Assembly: GCA_027306755.1 (NCBI GenBank)
Contig: DAHUZE010000102.1
Location: forward strand, 1-64,000
Origin: Acidimicrobiaceae bacterium
GTDB taxonomy: Bacteria > Actinomycetota > Acidimicrobiia > Acidimicrobiales > RAAP-2
Direction of reading: 5' to 3'
DNA: 64,000 nt
A program made the translations under genes and the position numbers. Under the pieces are notes generated by a model. The model was given only the letters and a program-made list of their open reading frames with translations, had not been told where the DNA came from and ran no database searches. Shown piece after piece: positions 60,728 through 64,000 of this stretch. Each line of letters starts with the position of its first letter. The first letter of the stretch is position 1.

Positions 60728-62164
60728 ATGACCCCCGCCGACGCTCCCTCCCCGCCGGGCACCGGGCGGCGACGCCGGAAGGCCCCGCGCGTCCACGACG
60801 TCCTGGTGGTGGGGGCCGGCCCGTCGGGGTCCTCCTGCGCCTTCTGGCTGGCCGACGCTGGGTGGGACGTGGCGGTGGTGGAGAAGAAGCAGTTCCCGCG
60901 CGAGAAGACGTGCGGGGACGGGCTCACCCCCCGGGCCGTACGGCAGCTGGCCGACATGGGACTCGAAGAACCGCTCCAGGGTGCCCACCGCTACGAGGGG
61001 CTGCGGTCCTGCGGATGGGGCCAGGTGCTGGAGATGAGCTGGCCCAGCCATCCGGTCTTCCCCTCCTACGGCTACACCATCACCCGGCACGACCTGGACG
61101 GCCTGGTCGCCGAGCGGGCGACCAAGGCCGGCGCGACCGTGCACCAGCACACCGAGGCCATGGCCCCGCTCCTGGACGGCGGTGCGGCCTCGGGCGGTGC
61201 GGCCTCGGGCGGCGCGGACGATGGAGCACCTGAAAGTGCCGAGCCGGGGAGGGGTGCCGAGCCGGGGAGGGGTGCCGGCCGCGCCCAGCTGCCCCGGTGC
61301 CACGGCGCAGTGGTGCGCGACATGGACAGCGGCGAGACCCGGGAGATCCGGGCCCGCTACGTGGTGGTGGCCGACGGCTCCAACTCGCGCTTCGGCCGCG
61401 CCCTGGGGACGATCCGGCAGAAGGGATACCCGCTGGGGATGGCCTTGCGCGGCTACTACCGCTCGCCCCGTCACGACGACACCTACATCGAGTCCCATCT
61501 GGACATCCGGGACGCGTCGGGCGATGCGGTGCCGGGCTACGGCTGGATCTTCCCGCTCGGCGACGGCCGGGTGAACGTGGGCGTCGGCCTCCTCTCGACC
61601 GATCAGCGCTGGAAAGGGGTCAACACCTCCAGCCTGATGGACGCCTTCGTGGCCGGCGCACCCAGGAGCTGGGGCCTGTCCGCCGATACCAGGCTCGGGC
61701 CGCCCACCGGCGGCAAGCTGCCCATGAGCATGGCCGTGGGACCGCACACCGGCGAGAACGTGCTGCTCGTCGGAGACGCCGGCGGGTCGATCAACCCGTT
61801 CAACGGCGAGGGGATCTCCTACGCCTACGAGACCGGCCGCCTGGCCGCGGCGTTCCTGGGCGCCGCCCTCTCCGGGGAGGGCCCGGGGGCCCTGCACCGC
61901 TACGACCGCCATCTGGCGGAGGCCTATGGCGACTACTACCGCCTGGGGCGTGCGTTCGTGCGGCTCATCTCCAACCCGGCCACCATGCACTGGTGCGTGT
62001 CACTCGGTATGCACTCGGCACCCGTGATGAAGGAGCTGCTCCGCCTCATGGCCAACCTGATGCGCCCCGACGCGCCGGGCGCGGCCGAGCTCGGCTACGA
62101 CGTCTTGCTGCGACTTGCCCGCTCCATGCCCCGCGAGCTGGCCGCCACCCTGCTCTCCTCCTGA
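60728..62164 (+). CDS. Geranylgeranyl reductase-family flavoprotein (menaquinone reductase-like)
   Basis: This 478-residue FAD enzyme saturates isoprenoid double bonds in this family; next to nuo in actinobacteria it is usually linked to the menaquinone side chain (MenJ type). VLVVGAGPSGSSCAFWLAD is the FAD motif. EKTCGDGLTPRAV is the conserved Cys-Gly-Asp-Gly segment, and LLVGDAGGSINPFNGEGISY is the second FAD motif. Residues 151-182 or so form a Gly/Ala/Arg low-complexity insertion encoded by two tandem repeats. ATG 60728 fits the leaderless pattern. Confidence 0.85.
   Translation: MTPADAPSPPGTGRRRRKAPRVHDVLVVGAGPSGSSCAFWLADAGWDVAVVEKKQFPREKTCGDGLTPRAVRQLADMGLEEPLQGAHRYEGLRSCGWGQVLEMSWPSHPVFPSYGYTITRHDLDGLVAERATKAGATVHQHTEAMAPLLDGGAASGGAASGGADDGAPESAEPGRGAEPGRGAGRAQLPRCHGAVVRDMDSGETREIRARYVVVADGSNSRFGRALGTIRQKGYPLGMALRGYYRSPRHDDTYIESHLDIRDASGDAVPGYGWIFPLGDGRVNVGVGLLSTDQRWKGVNTSSLMDAFVAGAPRSWGLSADTRLGPPTGGKLPMSMAVGPHTGENVLLVGDAGGSINPFNGEGISYAYETGRLAAAFLGAALSGEGPGALHRYDRHLAEAYGDYYRLGRAFVRLISNPATMHWCVSLGMHSAPVMKELLRLMANLMRPDAPGAAELGYDVLLRLARSMPRELAATLLSS
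61178..61216 (+). repeat. 15-bp tandem repeat inside the flavoprotein gene
   Basis: Two exact 15-bp copies and a partial third encode Gly-Gly-Ala-Ala-Ser repeats in a surface loop. Confidence 0.85.
61236..61271 (+). repeat. 18-bp tandem repeat inside the flavoprotein gene
   Basis: Two exact 18-bp copies encode Ala-Glu-Pro-Gly-Arg-Gly repeats about 20 bases downstream of the 15-bp repeat. Confidence 0.85.
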
Positions 62165-62210
62165 GGATCGGGGCTCCCTGCTGCCCTCCTGAGGATCCCG
62201 GGCCGGAGGA

Positions 62211-63560
62211 TCAGCGCGCCGCCGAGGCGGCCACCTCCTCTTCCAAGGTGGCTGCCAGTGCTCGGGTGACACTCTGGGGGAAACCGGTGGTGCTGAAGCT
62301 CACGAGGGTCGACTCCACCCGGAGCCCGGTAACGAAGACGAACCCGAGCTGGACGCTCGTCGCCTCCCCCCGCACGTCCAGCGGGAGCTCCAGCACCAGC
62401 CCGGTGGCCCGGATCCCCGCCCATCGGGGAAGCGGGACGGCGCGGATGCTGGCTTTTCCCGCGGTGACGCCCGAGGGCGCCTGCGACGCGGCCGACCGGG
62501 CCAGCTCGGCACCAACCGCGGACCCGAAGCACGCTGCGAACCCGGGGCGCTGGAGCTGGACGACGGCCCGGCGGACCGGGCCGGCTGTGGCATAGACGGT
62601 GGTTATCGAGGCCACCTGCATGGCGGCCCCGGTGGCGGGCCCGGCGAACGTTCCCGAGGAGGAGCTGGCCAGCGGCACGGGCCCGGCGGACACGAAGGGG
62701 ACCGAGGCGGTGCCGACCCCCAGGCACCGTGAGTAGCGGGCGGTGGTGGCGCCTGGCGCGGTCGTGGCAGCACCAGACGACGCACCGGAGGCATTCAGGA
62801 GCCCGCTCAAGGGCCCGGACGCTGTTGGGGCCGCCGTCCATCCCGCCGGCAGGTCGGCGCGGCGCAGCGCGACGGCGCGGGCCACCGTGCGGGCGGCGGT
62901 GACGGCGGCGGAGCGGTGCGACCCGCGCGTCCGCGTCCCCCCCGGTCCGGGGGGTACGTGGATGGACGATGCCATCAGGAGCGCGGCCCCTACCAGGACC
63001 AGGGTCAGGACGGCGAGCCACGCGACCGTGACCGCCAGCGAGCGATCGGCGCGGGCCCGGCGCCTTGCCGCCGCCCTCCCGGCCCGGGCCGGCAGTGGCG
63101 GCAATGCCGGGGAGTGCCCGGCCCGAGCGGGCGCGGGGGCCGAGGCGGGCGCGGGGGGGGCCTCCCTGGCGGGGGCGGGGGCGGGGGAAGTGGCGGCGCC
63201 GGCCACGGGACCCGGCACGCGGGTGGAGAGCAGGTGGTCGACGGCGACCGCCCGAACCGGCGGCATCTGCTCCCGTGGGACGAGCCAGCGGACCAGGTGA
63301 CCGGCAACCGAGGCCGAGACGGCAACCGCTGGCGCCCCGTCGTCCAGAAGTCCGCTCTCGCCGCAGCGGGCCCAGCCGACCGAGGGCCAGGGGACGAACG
63401 TCGGAGGACCCGATGGGGCGGTGACGGTGAGGCCCTCTGCTCCGACAGCCAGAGCCACGCCCGCCACCACGGTGGCCGGGCCCCGTGTGCCGGTCAGCTC
63501 CATCGTGACGCCCGTCAGGACCAGGCCGCCGGCACCGCCGCTCGAGGAGGGCGCGGTCAC
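62211..63560 (-). CDS. Unknown protein with one central membrane helix and an extracytoplasmic domain
   Basis: I do not recognise this 449-residue protein. Residues 1-115 look globular (TAPSGPPTFVPWPSVGWARC and VAGHLVRWLVPREQMPPVRA). Then comes a Pro/Ala linker, a basic stretch RAGRAAARRRARAD and a single transmembrane helix near 175-195. The C-terminal 250 residues should lie outside, with ADLPAGWTAAP and two cysteines (YSRCLG and AACFG) that could form a disulfide. The arrangement is reminiscent of single-pass sensors or solute-binding anchors, but no family can be claimed. GTG 63560 has TACGAT six bases upstream. It converges with the flavoprotein gene. Confidence 0.65.
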   Translation of the reverse strand: MTAPSSSGGAGGLVLTGVTMELTGTRGPATVVAGVALAVGAEGLTVTAPSGPPTFVPWPSVGWARCGESGLLDDGAPAVAVSASVAGHLVRWLVPREQMPPVRAVAVDHLLSTRVPGPVAGAATSPAPAPAREAPPAPASAPAPARAGHSPALPPLPARAGRAAARRRARADRSLAVTVAWLAVLTLVLVGAALLMASSIHVPPGPGGTRTRGSHRSAAVTAARTVARAVALRRADLPAGWTAAPTASGPLSGLLNASGASSGAATTAPGATTARYSRCLGVGTASVPFVSAGPVPLASSSSGTFAGPATGAAMQVASITTVYATAGPVRRAVVQLQRPGFAACFGSAVGAELARSAASQAPSGVTAGKASIRAVPLPRWAGIRATGLVLELPLDVRGEATSVQLGFVFVTGLRVESTLVSFSTTGFPQSVTRALAATLEEEVAASAAR

Positions 63561-63566
63561 CGCACC

Positions 63567-63572
63567 ATCGTA
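63567..63572 (-). promoter_or_regulatory. Leaderless -10 (TACGAT) for the unknown membrane protein
   Basis: TACGAT on the minus strand, then six bases, then GTG 63560. Confidence 0.5.
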
Positions 63573-63622
63573 CGGCGCGGCATCCCCCGTTCCGCAGATG
63601 GTTCGAACGGGACGGGACGGTC

Positions 63623-64000
63623 CTACCCGAGGCCGGAGGCGACCTCGGCCGCGGCGTCGGCCGCCACCTGGACGGCTCTCGCCAGCTCCCGGTCGCCATG
63701 GGCGAAGCCGGGGAAGAGCACCTCGTAGGGACCAGGCGCCAGGGCCACGCCTCGGCGGAGCATGGCGTGGAACAGACGGGCGTACACGCCGTTGGTGGCC
63801 AGCACGCGGGCGCCTTCGTAGTCCGACGGCAGCTCGACCGGAGGCCCCGGCGGCCCGACGAAGAGGCCGACCAGGGGGCCGACGGACCCGGTGGCCGCCT
63901 GCAGCCCACCGTCAGTCACCGCGGCGGCCAGCGAGACGGCGAACGACCCCGCACGCGCCTCCAGCTCTTCGTAGTGGCGGGCGGACACGAGCTCGAGCAC
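63623..64000 (-). CDS. hemL: Glutamate-1-semialdehyde 2,1-aminomutase, C-terminal part (cut by window edge)
   Basis: The last 125 codons of a PLP aminotransferase lie in the window; the start is beyond the right edge. LRRGVALAPGPYEVLFPGFAHGD (middle residues trimmed) and RELARAV match the HemL C-terminus, where the usual text is GVYLAPS.FE..F.S.AHTD. HemL makes 5-aminolevulinate, the first committed heme precursor, and fits the heme genes at 38-42 kb. Another class III aminotransferase is a less likely alternative. Confidence 0.75.
   Translation of the reverse strand: MLELVSARHYEELEARAGSFAVSLAAAVTDGGLQAATGSVGPLVGLFVGPPGPPVELPSDYEGARVLATNGVYARLFHAMLRRGVALAPGPYEVLFPGFAHGDRELARAVQVAADAAAEVASGLG

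Overview
The window is very GC-rich (third codon positions almost all G or C), uses many GTG and some TTG starts, and packs genes end to end. No gap between genes exceeds about 170 bases. I see no rRNA, tRNA, CRISPR array, transposase or phage gene. The gene content points to an actinobacterium: a bcc-aa3 respiratory supercomplex (ctaE-qcrC-qcrA-qcrB, ctaC-ctaD and a CtaF-type subunit IV), a DUF2510 protein, an SCO6745-like protein, and a Gram-positive type hemE-hemH-hemY block. A deep lineage such as Acidimicrobiia is plausible, but that is inference.

Layout. Positions 1-930 hold the start of a diaminopimelate-decarboxylase-like gene coupled to a TetR regulator, both on the minus strand. Divergent from them, 1089-9086 carries a complete branched-chain-amino-acid-type ABC importer (livF, livG, livH, livM, livK) followed by an acyl-CoA ligase and a KAS III-like enzyme. 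Next come an ABC-F ATPase (9239), an alpha/beta hydrolase (11005-11805, minus) and a DNA alkylation-repair pair, an Ada-AraC-AlkA fusion plus ogt (11924-14046). A four-gene minus-strand operon (14059-17357) encodes a response regulator, a histidine kinase, an SCO6745-like protein and a DUF2510 membrane protein. A zinc alcohol dehydrogenase, an ABC-2 exporter pair, a hydrolase, a degenerate GH1-like protein and an enoyl-CoA hydratase fill 17495-23933.

The energy-conserving genes start with tatA, ctaC, ctaD and ctaF (24028-27585). A drug-efflux cassette (an MFS protein, a TetR and a DHA2 MFS protein; 27649-31252) separates these from ctaE-qcrC-qcrA-qcrB (31215-35571, minus). After a HelD-like helicase comes the heme block hemE, hemH, hemY (38258-41968), then an apolipoprotein N-acyltransferase and a small HAD phosphatase. 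A complete 14-gene complex I operon, nuoA to nuoN, runs on the minus strand from 60581 down to 44184, nearly every junction an overlapping ATGA or GTGA. Divergent from nuoA is a menaquinone-reductase-like flavoprotein. The window closes with an unknown membrane-anchored protein and the 3' end of hemL.

Together, 24-35 kb and 44-62 kb encode most of an aerobic electron-transport chain: NADH to menaquinone (nuo), quinone tailoring (the flavoprotein), quinol to cytochrome c and oxygen (qcr and cta), heme supply (hem), Tat export for the Rieske subunit (tatA), and lipoprotein maturation (lnt) for lipoproteins such as CtaC.

A recurring regulatory pattern is a TANNNT hexamer exactly six bases before a start codon that has no Shine-Dalgarno sequence, which suggests many leaderless transcripts. 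I found no clearly new multi-gene system. The most notable points are catalytic-residue substitutions in the Lnt, KAS III-like and GH1-like proteins, a 12-bp perfect inverted repeat between the tetR and liv genes, a large insertion in NuoN, and long T-less hairpins placed immediately before genes.
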